From Calditrichota bacterium (lineage in GTDB: Bacteria; Calditrichota; Calditrichia; RBG-13-44-9), in NCBI GenBank assembly GCA_024276455.1, contig JAJRXE010000242.1, positions 1 through 14,215 of the forward strand: a stretch of 14,215 nt of DNA. The letters run 5' to 3'. The translations under genes and the position numbers were made by a program. The notes beneath the pieces were generated by a model. The model saw nothing but the letters and a program-made list of their open reading frames with translations, did not search any database and was not told the origin of the DNA. This document shows positions 13,709-14,215 of this stretch, piece by piece (position 1 is the stretch's first letter; each line of letters starts with the position of its first letter).

Positions 13709-14215
13709 CTTTCAGCACCTCCTCGAAAATGTTCGCCAGTCGGGCGGTCAGGTTGCGCCGGGTGTAAGGGGCAATGCGACTGGACTCCGTTAGCGGGGTG
13801 GTACGGTGTTTCTGCCAGTAGCGGAAAAGTCGCTGCAAGAAGGCTTTGATTCCGGGGACGTCCCAGTAATCGCACATTTCGCCGGCACCGGTTTCCTGCA
13901 GAATGATGGCCGCGTCGCCGTCCGGGGGACCGATCCCCAGAATGGGGCGCCGGGCGCCCAGGTAGTCGAACAGTTTACTGGTGAGAATGCCCCGGCTGTA
14001 AGAACATTCCGGAATCACCAAAAAAAGCACCGCAGCCTGTTGCATGCGGGTCACCACCTCCCGGTGAGGTAGATAGGCATGAAAGCGTACCCAGGGTTGT
14101 AATCCGCTGTCCTGCAGCGCGCGGTCGATTGCGTAGTGCACGCTGCCGTAAAAATGTAGTTCCAGAGCGTCCCGCAGGTTCGGCTCTTCTTCCACCAGCT
14201 GCCGCAGGGCTTCCC
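13701..14215 (-). CDS. GT4-like glycosyltransferase, C-terminal part (5' end outside window)
   Basis: The frame is open to the right edge of the window, so only the last ~171 residues are seen and the GTG at 14195 is internal. Residues show the C-terminal Rossmann half of a GT-B enzyme: ELHFYGSV, then VRFHAYLPHREVVTRMQQA (the usual step before the donor site), then SRGILTSKLFDYLGARRPIL, where a Lys and an acidic residue near the nucleotide-sugar site are typical of GT4, then DGDAAIILQETGAG. This suits transfer of a nucleotide-activated sugar in the cytoplasm during glycan assembly. Its end overlaps the start of the C5-epimerase gene by 8 bases (ATGAGTAA), which implies translational coupling and a shared pathway. 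The sugar and acceptor cannot be read from this part. Confidence 0.82.
   Translation of the reverse strand, partial: EALRQLVEEEPNLRDALELHFYGSVHYAIDRALQDSGLQPWVRFHAYLPHREVVTRMQQAAVLFLVIPECSYSRGILTSKLFDYLGARRPILGIGPPDGDAAIILQETGAGEMCDYWDVPGIKAFLQRLFRYWQKHRTTPLTESSRIAPYTRRNLTARLANIFEEVLKDE

Overview
The window looks like a chromosomal segment of a Gram-negative-type bacterium, possibly from the FCB-related lineages (Calditrichota/KSB1-like). The basis is a secreted tricorn-type protease, a YfhO-family membrane protein, lipoprotein and signal-peptide proteins, and GTAG-headed extragenic palindromes. This taxonomic guess is low confidence and rests on gene content only. One promoter candidate has the TTGACA/N17/TAAATA pattern, which argues against a Bacteroidota-type promoter. 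No phage, transposase, CRISPR, rRNA or tRNA gene was seen.

Layout on the + strand, left to right: (1) the 3' part of a large GH13-like alpha-amylase-family protein (1-1971), cut by the window edge; (2) a short exported protein of unknown function (2133-2522); (3) a non-coding stretch of about 530 bases (2523-3056) holding one small GTAG palindrome and a tandem array of three ~89-base REPIN-like units; (4) a secreted tricorn-like S41 protease (3057-6326) with a clear terminator; (5) a trypsin/HtrA-like lipoprotein protease with an intact catalytic triad (6538-7620), followed directly by (6) an exported HtrA-like protein with two PDZ domains in which all three triad residues are replaced (7725-9134); (7) a Nudix hydrolase/NrtR-like protein (9293-9970); (8) a YfhO-family multi-spanning membrane protein (10075-12591).

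A fourth REPIN-like unit (12618-12707) lies between YfhO and a convergent minus-strand pair: a D-glucuronyl C5-epimerase-family protein (12710-13708), and upstream of it a partial GT4-like glycosyltransferase (13701-14215). These two overlap by 8 bases and are probably co-translated.

Two functional themes emerge. Genes 4 to 6 form an envelope proteolysis/quality-control block: a tricorn protease, an active lipoprotein protease and a predicted pseudoprotease. The right end is a surface-glycan block: a YfhO-type glycosyltransferase candidate, a uronate epimerase and a GT4 enzyme. The most noteworthy signals are the REPIN-like family with a conserved spacer and GTAG-type heads, the pseudo-HtrA beside an active protease, the bacterial heparosan-epimerase-like gene with all expected catalytic residues, and the GH13-like enzyme with a non-canonical NHD motif and a long extra C-terminal region.
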